Notes: generated from the sequence alone by a model not told the origin. DNA of 64,000 nt from Formicarius rufipectus (GCA_013399695.1 VXAU01002296.1:224845-288844); one strand, 5' to 3'; positions 1-15,800 are shown, counted from the stretch's first letter. Made by a program: numbers and translations.

Positions 1-618
1 TGTCCTCAAATAATTATTTTAGTGGAAAATCTAAAATTAACCTAAATTGAGGTTATTGATACTGCCATGTTTGAGGATCATATGGAGAATAAATCAAGAG
101 TAATTTAAATCGCTTCTTCAGTGTAAGAAGTGATATGAAGATGTTGAGACTATGAGTGCATAAAACTGCAGAACAACCTCAAAAATATATGTAGACCTTA
201 AGGAGTGAAATACTACCCAAAAGCCAATAAAAATTAGTCTCTTCATCAAACGGGGTCAATTAGAAGGTGTTTGTCTATATAGTAAGTTTTTCTCCATATT
301 TGTTTGGAATATTCTCCTAGCACACCATCAGAATTCCGTGAGCAGATTTTTAAATTAGAATAGTAATTAAGCTTTTGTTTTAGAAATTATCACACTTTGT
401 TGTGAAGAGTGGTCTAAATTTGCTTACATTGTGAGATACAACAAATTTGTGTTCTGTTTAAAAGCATTTACTTTTAAGTGATCAAGGCATTCAGACAGCA
501 ATGCAAGCTAGAAAAAATCCTGCAAACCTGTAGAAGATCTGTTGCTTTTTCTCATTCAGCTGAATGGAGCACAGCTTCAAAAAGTACACAAGAAACTTAG
601 GAATTTCTACAAGTTTTA

Positions 619-646
619 AAAAACAAACAAACAAACAAACAAACAG
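619..646. repeat. (AAAC)n microsatellite
   Basis: Six or so tandem copies of the tetranucleotide AAAC are read directly. They are followed by a TTTTG-rich stretch, a partial complement of the same unit. Confidence 0.9.
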
Positions 647-2045
647 TTTTGTTTTGTATGCACACGATTCATTCTTGATGGAATTATCATTCTCTTGGAC
701 TGAATTATAAAAATAAATTTAGAATAAAACTTTTTTTCTTTTGCATTTATAAAGAACAAATATGAAGTTCAGGGGCTAATCAGTAAGACTGAGAGGACTG
801 AAAATTTGATGGACATTATGGGAAGGAGTTCAGAAGTCCAAAAGTTACATGGATTTGGCAACTCAAGAAATGTTAAACTTGGAACCTAAAGGTGTGAAGA
901 GTAGAGACACAATGAATAAGTGATGAGGAAAAAAAAAGAATTAGCCAATAAAAAATATTTCTTTTACTTCATGAGAGTTGAGATAAAGTAAGATATTTAT
1001 TTTGAATTAGCCTTTTTAAGTTAAATAGGGATTTTTTGGAAGTGAGGTTTAATCAAGATTTCCGATAATCTATGTATAACCACACAACCAAAAGACTTCT
1101 AAAATTTTCTATTGCAGTGCTAGTAGTGGGGCAGAGTCTTACAGGAACAGCCATCTTACAGGACATAACTGATATGAACAGAGTCTTAGAAAATGATATT
1201 ATTTCATCTGGTCTGTGAGCAGAACTTGATTAAATATGCTTCATTTAAGAGAAGCCGATAATCTCTGACTCAAATCTGAGAGACCCAAAAGAGGAAAACA
1301 CACATTGGTTTAAAACCTTTGCTATTCAAATCTCTCAAATTGGTCCTGATACTACTTTATCAGTATCAAAAGAGTAGGAAAAAGTAGCAACTATATTTAG
1401 GAAAAAGAATAGAAATAGGCAACTACAGGCCCAGGTCTCTTCAGAAAGTTTTCACATCAGATTTAGAACAAAACTTAAATGAGAGGAGAAATAAAGATAA
1501 ATGGAAAATGGCATTAAAATGCCAGACTCACCTGATAATATCTGTCTTTGATAAGATTACTATATTTCCCTTGTCTAAAAATCAGTTATCTGGACTTCAT
1601 TAGAGCATTTGTTGTGCAGCCACATGGGAAATTTATTAATTAAACAGGAGAAGAGGGATATGAGTATAAGAGCAGGGCGGTGGGAGAGGGGCTCAGTGCC
1701 AAGCAGAGTCCCACAAGCTGGGCTGTGTGGAGCTAGCAGGTGTCACTGAGGAATTGGAGAGGACCAGTCGTGTAATCAGACTTACTCAGTCATGTTATTA
1801 CAGACCACAGCACAAGAAGTCAAAGTTAAATTAAATCCGTGGCAGATAGGAAGTTGGGAGACATGACCAACACAGAGGAGGATTAAAAGAAATGGGTGGC
1901 CTGGAGAATCAGGATAATAGATAAGGGATGAAATTCAAAATTATAAAGTGCCAGGTTATATACATTAAGGGACTAGAAAGTTTCTACCACAAAACTAGGC
2001 CTAAGAAATTGGAAGAAACAGTTGAACAAGAAAAATCAGAGATGT

Positions 2046-2148
2046 GGGTTTTTTTGTCGTTGTTGTTGTTTTGTTTTGGTTTTGTTTTTTTGTTTGTTTT
2101 TTGTTGTTGTCGTTTTTGTTTTTGTTTTGTTGTTGTTTTTTTTTTGTA
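2046..2148. repeat. T/G-rich low-complexity tract
   Basis: About 100 bases made almost only of T and G, with irregular TTTTG, TTG and TTTG units. The open frames on both strands here (poly-Phe/Cys/Val on plus, poly-Lys/Asn/Gln on minus) are products of this composition and not genes. Similar tracts recur at about 20.2, 23.8, 28.6, 43.9 (complement), 51.8 and 62.8 kb. Confidence 0.9.
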
Positions 2149-5100
2149 AGAAAACATTTCCAAACCACTGGTGTGAGATGAGCAGGACATTGTGATATCA
2201 AGGTGAACCACGTTTTGCAGTAATGTATCAGAGAAGGTTTTCCCTTTAATGAAAGATTTTCAAGAAATGTTCCTGTTGTGGCACCAGGTGCCAAAAAGAA
2301 CTCTTCTGGAACATTTGTCTACAATATTCCAGAAAGATTAATTCAAACTGGAACAGGTGCAGAAGAGGACTAGAAGGTGACTTGCAGAATGAAAAAATCT
2401 ATATTAACCAAGGAGACAAACTGAGTATTTCTATTTTCAGAATAAAAAAAGTAAAGCCTGAGAGAAGAAATAAATGCCCATTATTGTTATAACAAAGGGG
2501 TAAATACTCAGAAGGCAAAAAACAATAAAGCAGGAAGACTGTTTATGCGTTAATATAAAGAGGTCACACAAATGGTTTTTATGGAAACTTAATATCTGTA
2601 AGCATTAGAAAAGTATATCCTGTAATTTTTCAGTGCAAGTACCAGACGCAAAAAACTGAGAAGGCCTTGGTATGGAAACATGGATATATTTATGTGAAAG
2701 TATTCAAAGAATGTATTTCTCAATATTTAGTTAAAAAACGTGTAAAAGGCAGAAAAGTTTTCAACACAATTTAATTTAAAAATCCAGATAGTCTTGGCGT
2801 CTTGCACAAACTCTCATTCCTCTGATTTTTACTATAGATTCAAAATGAAAAAAATCAAAATTCTACCCTGAAGTTGAGGTGAAGCAAAAATGTCTTCATG
2901 AAAGGAGCTGGCAAGATTGAAGCTGCTAATAAAAGAGTAGCTATTTTTTAATTTCAGCAGAGTTTTCTAAGTCTAAGAGTAACTTTATACAGCCACCTTC
3001 AAAATACCTAGTGATTTTGGATCTAGTGCCAAAAAATAGCTGGCCTTGCTGAAGAATGATGTCACTGGGATGTAAAAAACGTGCGATCCTTGAAAAGAAG
3101 TAGTTACGTGTGTCAGTAATGTTTTACAGAAGAACAGAAGAGCAAAAAGTAAAATAGTGCAGTCAGGTACTCAGGTCTGAGATGTCATTGGAGGCAAACA
3201 GGCATCCTGCACAGAACTGTGTGGGGGGAGAGACTAACAACATGGGGAGGGAAGGACACGCAGCTTATAGTGGTTATTTTTGTGTGATTAGCAGCAGATG
3301 TCATGTGAGAAAGAGGTAGAGAAGGAAATGCTGCACTTAAACAAGTAACAACAAAATTAATTTAAAAATGTTTACATACACATTGAAAGCAGAAGGAGTA
3401 AAATGTTTGGAAGAGCTGGGTGAGAAACTAAAGAAAGGGTTTTCCACATGTAATTCAGTAGTATTGTATGCACTGTCAATCAAAACCCACAAATATGCAA
3501 CCACATTAATTTAAAAGGAAAAAGGAATTTTGGAAAGGATTAGGAAATACTTTGTATGTGTAAAGTTCAAAGTAGAGGTTTAAAGTTCAATTAAAATGTT
3601 TGTAAAGCTCAGTAGAGTGAGAATTCAATATAATTTTTTTTCACTAATGTAACCCCTATAACAATTGGTTTTCTGGAAAACTACATTTAAAATATTGTTC
3701 TATTTATGCTGATCTTAAAATACCAGTTGGACAGGGGAGAAAATATTACCAAAATTAATTCATGGGGAGATGAAAATGCCAGCAGGGAAAGAAAATGGTA
3801 GTATATAAAAAAAAAGAGTTAAAAACAGGCTTGATTCTGACCTCATTATCATGATGAGACAACTATGAAAGACACATCCCACACGACTTCAGGATCTAGA
3901 TCCACTTCGTGTCCTGACATCTCTGTCTTCTGTATGACAACTTAAGTAGTTCTGAAGCCACCATGAAGATCGTGATGCGGATCTTCAAAGTACAGACTTT
4001 GACATCCCTTGTGATGTTGTCTCTGTGGTTAATTTTATTCTATTTCACTCACTAAATACATGAGCTAAGTATTTAACGAGTAAAGATAAACTCATTCCTT
4101 GCCTCCATAAAGCCGGGTCCAAAACTCACTATAGAGTCAATCTTCTACTGATTTAAACTGATGTCTGTGTCATCAGAAGTTGAAGTTATAGTCTTACAAT
4201 ACAATCACTCCACAATTTATTATCACTTGCAATTTTTAGTATCAAGTAGCGGGGGAGGTACAGCCTTGGCTCAAAGCCACCTTTGTGCCTCCTGGGGCCT
4301 TGCCTCACTGTGCCTCAGCACCAACCAGGATCCATAAGGTGGTGTGGAGATGACAAGAAGGCTGAGGATTACCTGCCTGTGACCTGGCATAAGAGGGCAT
4401 ATATATTACTTCTCCTCTGGAGAATTTCTGGCATGGGAGACTGTCTGATGGAGGTGTGTCAAACAGCCTTTCCACTGAGCAATGCTTGACCTCTTATTTT
4501 GGGACACTTGAAAACTGAGAGGCCACAAACTGTCTGCAAGCGAGACACATGCAGTGTGCAACCACTTATATGTTACAGAGAGGAGACATTAAGTGCACGC
4601 TCAGCTTCCCAGGTCAGACCAGATCATGCACAGAGGCTCCAGTGCCCAGGAGTGCCTGGCCGTGCTGGCCACAGTGGAGCCAAACAGGCTGGTGGACAGT
4701 AGGATCTGGTCTCATCCAGAGTTCTACCTGAAAGTTGTATCTGCCCAGGCTTTGAGCTCCCTGTGCCTATAGAAGAGAAAGACCCTTGATAAAGCTAAGG
4801 AGTGAAATCACTGTTATTGCTGGAGGTGGTGCTCCTTTCTGATCTGTTTACCTGTTCATTTTATCCAAATGAAGGCAGAATATTATTTTTATGAACAGTA
4901 TGCTCTCATTTGAAATTGACACTAATGAATGCAAGGCCCTTTCCCTCTCTTGTTTGTACCATCAAATTAATTAGCTCTATTGTGACATCAGTACTTTTCT
5001 CAAGGAGTTCAAGGCTTGAGCATTTTCCTTTCTTTTTCTAAAGGGCATCTTCAGTGCCCTTTATCTACCACAGGAATCATGCATCACTTGTATTTTTCAC

Positions 5101-5530
5101 AACTAATGCTGTATATTATAAAAACTGATTGTGATGTGAAGATTGTTATACTGTGTGGCAAATTGCCCAAACAATTACTGTAAATGCATGAGCCATAAAC
5201 TGTACTGCCAAGGACACTGGTAGGTTAGATCCTATGAAAGAAACAATTAGAGTCTGAGGTGAAAATAATAGAGATGAGATGACAGTCATTGAAAAGGCAG
5301 AACATCCAGTTTAATGTTGTAAATATAGGTTTGTGGATTACACTGATGGTTTTAAAGTGTTCATGACTTATTGAATGGAATAGAATATTCCATACTTTAG
5401 AACGGGGCCATAATTATTATTCCTTTTTAATTGTGATGTCTGATGCATTTGTGAGCAGTTGTTGAGAACACCCCTACATTATAGTGATTCTAGTTCTAAA
5501 TTATCCTCCTGCTCCAAGGATTTGGGGGTT

Positions 5531-5553
5531 TTTTATTATTATTATTATTATTT
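5531..5553. repeat. (ATT)n microsatellite
   Basis: About six tandem ATT units following a short G/T run, read directly. Confidence 0.85.
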
Positions 5554-8500
5554 TACTTTTTAGCATTTTGTTGTTCAGGGTCTGTTCTGAACAAAGTATT
5601 TTCTCTTGAGGAACTTGGAGTGCTTAGAGGGTTACAGCAGTAATTATTTCAGTTTCAGCCTACACACTTCACTGCTTTAAATCATCATTAGAAGTTTCAT
5701 CCCTCAGCAACTCCTGCTGAGACAATCTTAAACTCCTAGAAACAATTAGATAAGAATAGCTTATCTTTATTACAATTTGTATATAACGATATTGATGAGA
5801 ATTTGCCAGAAATTAAGAGAGGACATTTTTTCCTTAGGAAAAATTTAAATACAGAAAAAGGTTTTTTATGATTGCTAAAGAACTTCATTATTTCGAACCA
5901 GATTTGGAGCATATGAAGATTAGGGTGCATAAAAAAGTTGTACACCCTACAAGAGGATGTGTTGCAATAGACTGTGGCATATAGAGAGAAAATACAAAAA
6001 AAAGAAAATTGACATTCCAGCATGAGAAAATTAAACAGTCCTCTGGTTGTTTTTTTTTTTTTAAGACAAGACCTAGAGATAAAAGACAGTGAAATAAAAT
6101 TCTAATATTAGACCCTAGGGAGAGCACTAAACAGCAGGACACAAAATTATGGCTGGCCAAGAAGACAGAGGTGCTGGGCACATAAAATCAGAACTGGGAA
6201 GAGTCTACCCAGGGTTTGGATCAGAGGACAAATTGAGCAGCAGAGCAAAGGTGGCAACCAGCAAAGGGCAGTCTGGGTCTGCTTCATGTGAGTGCTCTGA
6301 ACTACAAAACCCATTAGTCAGAGCAGGCAAGGAGAAGCTATAAAGTGTTTCTGAAAGCAAGTTGCAAGGAAACTAAGCCCCCAGTGGTGATACCTTTCAG
6401 GAAAATGCTCTTTGTCATTTTCAGGCTTTTACATACTATTAAGAGAAGGTGATATTAGTGTTAGTTAAGGTGTCAGAGCTGTGTTGGGAGTTGATGGTGC
6501 CACACTAAAGTTCAGGGTGGTGTTGGGGAGCAGAGCTTGGGAGGTGGCTGGGCTGTGGGCCTGGGCAGTGTTTGTGTCCTCAGGCTGAAGTATTTTCCTC
6601 CTACTGAAACTCAAGGTTCTAGTAGAGGTTCCTGGGAACTAGACTGTACTTAGGTACAACAGAAACCAACACTAATTACAGAGCCCAATCCTGCACAGCA
6701 CTGTGTGAGCATTGTGTGGAGCACTGCTGTCCATGATGACAACAAAAAAGAGAGAATGGCCGAAACTCAGTCAGAACCATTTCTCAGTTCTGGGTTCCTA
6801 ATGCACACTCCTGAATTTCTACTTGTCAACAGGTTTTACCTGAAAATATGGCCAATTCTTGCATAAAAGCATTTGGTTTCAAATGATCCCTCCTTGTGGA
6901 GATGTCATATTATACATGCCTGAACCATAACATTGCTATTACATGTCACGTGTGCTAATATCACGGCCTTCTGTTTATATGTTTAATTTTTTTCAGGGGG
7001 TATTTAGAAAATAGAAGAACAACAGAAAAATAATTAATGTAAACAATGCAGAAACCAATAATTTAAATTGTTAGATTCAAAACTGATTGAGACCACAGAG
7101 ATAAAAACTGAGAAGCAAAAAGTGCAGAGAAAATCCATACCTATAAATGAATAGCTGTGTGAACATTAAGTGGAAATTACTGAATAATATTTTAAAATAC
7201 TATGCCATTACAACTGTTCCTATTAGAATGAAGCTGTACATAAAATCAGAGCCCTTATTGTAAATCTAGGCAAGACTGATTTTTTTTTAGGTATGACCTT
7301 CAACTACCAGCAGTGTTAGAGAAGGCTCAATCTAGTTCTTAGTAAATAAGTGTCACCAAACAAACAGGACTGACACTAATTAGCTCCCTTGTTGATAGTC
7401 AGGAAACAGAGGACAGAGGCAGAAGACAGGGTGGCCAACTCATTACTAGAGCAGTAGGTGAGGACATTTCCTGACTGGCACGGCAGTGGAGGTTTGCACT
7501 GCAGCTGCCATTTTGAAACTAGGCTGAGAATAGGAGACTGGGTTATCAAGAGAATCAGTCTAGCAAACTTCACGAGCATTTTGGTTGAAAACAGAGCCTC
7601 AAAGAACCTGTATTTAAATGCTTGAAATTTGAAGAAAACAATATTAACTTGTAATATTTCTACACATTGAGAAAATATCCCTTAGATTCAGTCATCTCAC
7701 CTAAAGAAAGGGACTGACACCAGATGAAGATACAAGGTGGGGCTTCAGAAGGACACTAAAGGGCTGCCAGTAGCTTCTGCACAAGAAGAAATTAGAAAAG
7801 AAGTTTGGAAAGTGAAGCGGAAAAAGATGCTCAGAATAAGCGGTATACAGTATGATAATTAATAGTATCGAGGGGGGACAATTGATCAAGGGAGCAGACA
7901 TAGGGGAATTTGAGTGTTTTTTCTGAAAAGATGATTCCCAGTAGGATTCAGGCAATGTTTTTAATAAACCTATTTTTATTAAGATTATTGAATTGGTGCT
8001 ATTCAGGGGATTATATTTTCCAATTACTAATATTTTCATTTTTCAGTCTTAGTTTATGATTGAGGCAGGGACATAGGTGGCACAGAACAAAATGCATTGG
8101 CTTGACTTGGGATGAGAATAATCATAGCCTCAAAGCAAACAAAGTCCCAAGAAATTAGTCTTTATTTTCTAACTCATTAAAAAAGACCTTGAGTTTTAAT
8201 GGCAAAACATTCATAACATTTTTATTTTTTAAAAATACAGATTTATATCTGTCCATTAGAAGATTTTAGTGCCATGCAGTCTGAGCCAGGAGCCCAACAC
8301 CAATTTGGTGCCAGGCTCAAACCTTTAATATAGAACTGGCTATCCCCAAATCTCCTAACTAGAAGACTAGGTATGAAAACTAGAGAAAAAAAATCACTGC
8401 TCAATAAGTCAATTATACCTCAAATTAAGCTATAGCAATCATAAACGGGAAGACTGCGACATTTTTTAGATTCTTTTAGAGCTCTATCATTGCTGTACCT

Positions 8501-9838
8501 TATTGGGATATACATGCAGCAACGTTGAGAAGAAACCAGTTCAGAAGTCTTGTTACACAGCTGTTTGAGATGCAGATTGGTCAGAAAATTGCATAAGCTC
8601 TTTTACAGAATGGGCTAAATAGTTCAGAAACAGAGAAACTCTTTCAAAAATTCCCCTGAACAGGATTAGCAGGTCTATTGACAGCTCCATTGTCAATTAG
8701 TACCTTAATATTGGGATTCCTATCTCCAGCCATTGAAAAAGAGGAAAGGGTGAATCAAGAGTCAAGTTTTCTGAGGACTGGGCTTGGCCTAAGGTCAAAG
8801 GATATGCTTCTTAGTTTGCTATTTTGTCTGGAAGAGTCATGATCAAATATCAAAATTATTTTGGAGAAAGGAACTGGGGATAATGTTCCTCTGGTCTTCT
8901 CTTGCTTCTTTATCCCACTGCTTTAAAAGATGAAAGAAACTTTCAAGTTGTGTCTGTTTTGGATAGATCTGAGAGGAAAAAGACCTTAGTCTATGTGGCT
9001 TCTGTGGATCTCACAGGGGAAGAATAGAGAGGGAGTAGTCTTTTCCTGGGCTGCCAGAGAAAGTACGTTTCCTAGAGGCTGCCTGCAGTACTCTGAGGCA
9101 CGTATGCAAGAAGGTGACAAATGCCTTAGAGGGACTGTAGACAGACAGATGGCAGTCAGGTGAGACTGAGACACAAATACCACCCCTGGGGAGGAGAACA
9201 GAAGAGAAGGGGTGACTAAAAAAAAAAATGGTCCTAAAGAGTTGTTCTTGAGAAAGTCAACTATGAACTAAATCTTGGAAAGCAACTGAAAATTCAGTAT
9301 CTCAGTAAGATAAAACTTCCAGGTGTAACCATCGTAAGAGACTGCGATAAGCTTTTTTGTGTTTAACATGATTACTACCACACAGCAAGAAGGTAGCTGT
9401 GTGATAGGTATCAATATTTCTATCAAGAAGACATGAAATATAACCTAGGAGACATTGGTTCAGATTTACTAGGGTAGCAGCAGACATTAACAAACTCCCC
9501 AACCCTCTACCCCAACATGATGTAATTCAGGCTTGAAACATCTTATGCTTATACACATTACATAAACATTGCAGGGACGACAACTATGCATCAAAACAAA
9601 ATGTAAATACAAATCCACTTGGTGCACCTGAGTGCAAGGCAAGAAAAACCTGCCAACTTTACCTAGTTCACGTTCAGTTGAGTAGCTCAGTGCCTGTTAG
9701 GACTGCAATTAGTAACCAGCAGTAATAAATCTTCATGTTTAGTGCTAGAGTATCAGCTGGTTCCACAAATCAGGAGGAGAGTGGAGAAACAATCCAAAAA
9801 CCAAGCCCCTATTATCCTTGACATATCAACTAATATTT

Positions 9839-9855
9839 TGTGTGTGTGTGTGTGT
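9839..9855. repeat. (TG)n microsatellite
   Basis: Eight tandem TG dinucleotides, read directly. Confidence 0.9.
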
Positions 9856-12800
9856 CACTGAAGGTCTAGGGATCAAATAGCAGCTTCTAACATGCTCCCA
9901 TGGTATTTAAAAGATCTTAGCTCTTCTTTTGCCCTACAGCAGGGACTGTATTTAACTTGCAAAATATTTGTTTGGACCATTTTTTCTACCTTTTGTAGCT
10001 GAGAAGATAATACACATTTTATCCTAAAACTGTGCACAATGCACAGTTGGTTCTCTGGACTCACATGGTCGCTGAAACTATTGCTTCAACTTCAGAGCTG
10101 TAGTGTTGGGATTGGACCATGGTTTAAAGTTCATAATGAGCATAAACAGCTCAAATGACACTGGTAGTGAATGCAGTGGTTAAATATGACTCCTGTGCTC
10201 TCAGTTAGTGCTGCACTAACTTTAAACATCTTCTTAAGACTAACATTTGTCCAGGTCAAGGTGAATGTAACGGAACAATTTTTTCTGACTGAACATTTAT
10301 GACCTGAAATACCTGAATGGTGAACAGGGGAGGGTATTGAAATGGGCATTTACAGCCTGGTTCGGTTTGCAAAATAGATATCTTCCTAAACAAAAGAATC
10401 ATTGAACATACAGGAGTTAATTTAGCAGTATATTTCTATTTGTCCAAAGGTCCTTGAGCAGCAATCTGAAAGAGTACAGGAATAAGCCCTGGTCTTGTAA
10501 ATATTAACATTCAAGGATAGTTTTACACATGCAGAGTTCTACAAAGTTCAGTGAGACTCCTGATGTCCATTAAATTATTTATTGTGCCTATTGTGGGATC
10601 AAGCCAACTGCTGAACTAAAAAGTTCTAAGAGTCAGTAGTAATAGTGTTATAGTATTGGCAAATTTAAATATGCTGAGAATATTGTAGCAACTGAAAAAA
10701 GTCTTACAAGCATAAAGCCAAGCAAGGTATGTATAATTACAAGTACTTATCATGCGGTTGAGAAATGATGCTCAGATTACAAAGCATTGCTGTTATAAGG
10801 TTTTATGCAAACAGTTGAAAAAGCTTTATAACTATCAATATTTGCTTCATATCAAAGCACAAATTTCTGTTCTGTAGCACTGTTGAGAATGATTTCTAAG
10901 GTAAATCATGGAAGGGAATGAGAAACCACTGATAATATTATGTTTCAAAGTAAATACTATGCCAAGATTGCCAGCACATCAGCATGCTATTTGCATCTGT
11001 TTCTGAAAATTTTAAAAGCTTCTTTTAATATTTCTAGTGCAATAAATGGGTGGCACATGGGTAGCACAGTTCACTATCACCAAAAGCAAAAATGGGGCAA
11101 GTTTTCAGTCTTCAGATATTCTCCAATTAGGAAACCATGAGTATGGGATTCATATGTCTATTTACCAGTGCGGGCTATTATCATCCATATCTTCCACCTG
11201 TTAAATGCTTTTGTGATAGCATTCAAAGCCTTAAGCCATTAACTTAGATATCTATCTTTAGGATCTTTAATAAGTTTCACATTTCAAACAGTAAGTATGC
11301 CCAGATTTTGGAATATTATGATTAAACAGACACAAAAAAAAAAGCATAGTTTCTGGCTAAGTAGGATTGTTCTCTATAGAATATTTTTCAAGTGGTTTAT
11401 CTTAGCTTATTTTAAATTACTTTAGAGAGTAAGGCTTCAGCAATTTCCTTAAAAGATAACTCTAGAGTTGCTATTAAGAAGCATTTCTAATACTCAGCTT
11501 CAGTTCTACACCTTGCTTTTACCCCATTTGTCTGAATATGTTTTAGAGCACCTTAAATAATCACTCTGTGTCCCTGATAATCATGGTCTTCAAGTACCTG
11601 GAGAAGTCTTATTTTGGTGCCAGTCCTGCCTACTTCTACAACAAAGACTGGCAATGACCAGGAGGCAAGAGAAGGGCTGGGAATACTGAGTTAAACTGAA
11701 CATAGAGTGAGGAGTGTTGCTTTTAGCTGGCTCGCTGTGAATGGATAACTTCTCTAGCAGCTGCTCTCCTGATAAAAACAGTGACTGCAGTCACTTCCTA
11801 AGAATAGCGATAAACTTTAGCCAAATCCCATATCTGTATGTTGATCAAGGTGTAACTCGTGACTTAAAATACCAGAAACAACCTTGAGTTTAAATAGAGG
11901 TACATAAAGAAGATTTGTGTTTTAACACCTTTTCTGCTTTTCTTTCCCTTTTCTGAATATGGTGAACAACAACCAAAAGAACAAGGACTAGAAGGGAGCA
12001 TAATTTAAATACCATGTTTTTAATGGACCAGCTGGGAATAACACAGTTGTTCCTTATAGCAAATTGCATGAGAAGCTATTTCTAACCATCCTCCTCAGGA
12101 GTCTTTGATTTTTTTAATCACATCATGAGTTTGTGGGAAAGGCCAAGAGGAGCTGATGCACAACTGCATTTCCCAGGGCAACCCAGGCACAGGTCTGCTA
12201 CCTGCATGGGGAAGACAGCACAGTGCAGTCCTGCCAAGCTGGGTCTTCAGGAACTTTCTTCCTTTGCCTCCCACCATAAAGGGGATGAGACAGCACCTGA
12301 AGATAGGCACCTACTCATGCACAGAAGAAATTTTATCACTGGCAATTGCTTTAAGACCATTCAGTATTTATGCTTTCAAAGCTGGCATTGGCGGCTCACA
12401 AACACAGGGGGATTTTAACCTCTTTCTTCTGATCGTGCAGTGTACATAGAGCAGCTGTTGTAAGAGCCATCACCCTGTTCTGTGTTGTGTTTTAAAGTGG
12501 CATCATGAAGGTGAGTTAATTGTGCACTGCTATTCAACAAAGGTACGATCTAGCAATTACAAATAAAAGCATAGGACCAACATCAGCTGGATCATACTGA
12601 TGCACTTGCAGATCAGTTCAGAGTGATACATCTGTGGGCTCAGAGTGGGAAAACTCTAAAAATTATGGCAAAAAACACTAGTCTTCCCCTTCCTTGTCAG
12701 AGGACAGAAGTCCAAATACAAGTTACACCTGTTTGTAAAACAATTCTCATGTTTATCAGCCCTTTCTCTTGGGCTGTTGCTCTTGCTCTTGACAGGCAGC

Positions 12801-15800
12801 AAACCACAGCCAAGGACTGAAATGGGACACAGCTTCATCAGTGACTGGGGAAGTACTCTGCATGACTTTTTCACTCCACTGTGCAGCATGATCTGCAGGA
12901 TTTTGCCTCATGCAACACCCAATCAGTTCTTGTCTTATCAGATCAATGCAAGGGCCTGGTGTCCACAAAAAAATACATGTTGTCCAAACCTGAGGACCAG
13001 GAAATACTTATGTTCAGAATCATTATCCATGTCCCAGATTAATGGGAATGAAACAAAAAGAGAAAGAGGTGGAACTGATATAATTAATTTGCATTTTCTT
13101 TTTTTTTTAATACATATATGTAAATAAATATATGATAAAAATCAGGTCTGCTTATTGGCAGAAGCTTTTTAATTTCTGGTGACAGTCTTAGAATTTTAGG
13201 AGTCAGTTTTTCCCCCTAAGTATTTTTATGACTGTATATAAATTAACATTTTTAGATAGACTAACCAATAAACTAATAATTTAAACATTCTTTTCCCCAA
13301 CTATATTCTGTTCCTATGCATCCTTTTAAGACTTTTGAAAACCACAAAAATTGTTAAAGTTTCAGAGGAAATACTTTTAGCTTGCAAAAATATGGTCAGA
13401 AGTAAATACTTTATGAAATGTTAAGAGAAGACTATTCGTACATACCTACACATGGAAGCAAAAGCAAATGAAACATGGAATTAATAGCCAGGCTTGTAAG
13501 TCATTTAGTTCTGAATATCCAAATATAAACAGTTTTCAGCATTAATTATTCAATGTAGTATAGCTTTTTGCTATCATTTTTTCAGGTGCAACTTTTGAGG
13601 GTTAAGTCCACTTTTTAATAATTGCATCAGAAGCTGCTCTATGGCCCTCATTCACTCAAATTTGTCCTGGATCATGTTTTTAATGGCAACAAGATATAGT
13701 TATGTTGTGTTTCTTCAGTAACTTCCTCTGCATATTATTCCTTTCACTTAACTAATACAACTAATCCTCATTAATGACATTTAATGAGCCACAGAAGTAT
13801 GCCCTAAAGTGGATCAGACTCTGCTTAAAAAACATGATTCTTTAATGTCCTATTTTTTAACTGAAGAGGTAAAATGCACATTTGAAGAGAAAGTATAAAT
13901 ATCTCAGAGTCAAGAATTTAAAAAAAAATGTTATTACAGGTTTCTATATTTGAAACAGAGGTCTAAATTAGTGTCCTCTTAAATTATCCTTCTATTCAGA
14001 TTGCTATAAAGAAATCCTTAATTTAAGATGTCCAGCTCATGGGCAAGGATAGCAATATTCCTTACCTGCCTAGTTATTTTGTGAATCATATATAAAATTC
14101 TTTTTACTTCTGAGTATATCTATTTGCATTGCTGCAACCCCAAAGACAAGCAAATTATGGCCAAGGACCCCCTCACTTTGCTAAATGTTCTATAACCATC
14201 CAGCACAGCATATATAAATGCTGCAGAGATTATCATTTGAACAAAAAGCAAGAGGAGAGAGATGGGCTGGTGGAGGAGAGCTGGTAAATGGGCAGCAACA
14301 TGTTATGAAGGAGTTACAGCACATCAACAGCCTCACTTTGCCAGTTTTGGGGGGTTTGTTTTTCTTGTGCTTTTTTCTAGGCATCAAAGCAAAGGAGTTA
14401 TAATGAGGGTCTGAAGGAGAATAATGAGGTACTTTTGCAGATGTCTGCAGGGTGTTCGTCCTCACTCAAAGGGGCAACATGTACAAAGAGACTTTGAAGA
14501 ACATGTGAGCAATGGAAGTTGGCATCTTAGTTCTTTTGAAACAAAGGGCCTTGATGCTGACCTCATTTACACTGGTGAAAGCTGTAACTCCTGTGAAGTC
14601 AATGAAGTCCCTGTAGCATAAAATTGGTCTTGGATTACAATCTGCCAAAATTTACAGAACCCTTGGTGGCCACTGAAACCATGTTCCAAACATACTTTCA
14701 GATCATTTTTGCATTTAATGTAAGGTCCCTGTACACCCTTCTGCGACTAAAGAGGGTCTTGAAAGTGCAGGTTTGTTTGACAGAAATGTGCGGCAGACCC
14801 TAATGTAGACAAGAATCTAATCACTTTGGTTTACATATTTTACACATACATGTATATATACACAACTTTGGGGAATGAAATACATTCGACCTTAGATGCC
14901 CAATTGTATCTAAATTTTCAGATTATTCCCGAAAACATCTGAAAGCCTAGGGCTCACTAAATCAAGACTCAGCTCTCTGTGTCCATCATCTGCTCCATGT
15001 GGGCTACGTGTACTCAGGCTGGAGTCCTACTGCCTGCATGCACGTATGGTATTTGATATCACAGTCCTTCTGCAGGGTATTGCAGACTATCTTAGTTACC
15101 CAGAATGGGTCATGTGACACTTCTAAAAGGACAGAAATTATGTACAAAAGCAGACACACATGTCAGGAATTGAGCATGTGGTATGTAAAAACATCATTCC
15201 CTCTGCTCTGACATACTGAGATGTTCCCCCATGGAAGCATCATCATGACGGCTCCAGAGCTGGCCCAAGGGACACTCACCAGGACAGCTTTGTGGACTAG
15301 CTTAGAATCAGGTCTTGGGCTTGCTCTGGAGATGCTCTTACACTGTGGCATTGATGCAGGCTCTAAACCATATTGTTCAGCTCTCCTCCCAGGGCTCATG
15401 TGTGATTAGAGCTGGCAGAAACTCCCAGAGCAGCAAGTCTGGGTTTTGGGAGGGGAGGTTCTGCACAGGGGAAACACTGGCTCTCTCCATCCTCCTTAGG
15501 CGAACACCACTGCTATAGTTCTGTTTCCTCTTCCCCACCAATTCAGTACAGTGGAAGAGTATCAGAGAAATCAGACAATGCTGCCTTATTTGGAAAGAGT
15601 ATAGGAACTAAAAACCCAACATGAATTCAAAAATCCAACACGAATTCAGCTCTGGGACCTAAGTACTGCGAAAGCACACTACATGTAAAATACAGATTTG
15701 GTTCTGCAGAACTCCAACTGATTCATAGCAAATTTGAGGAGCAAAGAAATTGAGAATTAGATTTTTGCACTCAATATTTACTTGTTTACAGAAAGAAGAT

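Noticed and set aside
2857..2941. Minus-strand stretch with an SxHED-like motif considered as PPP1R3A exon 2 or 3
   Set aside because: Only three or four residues agree with the mammalian protein and the flanking residues do not.
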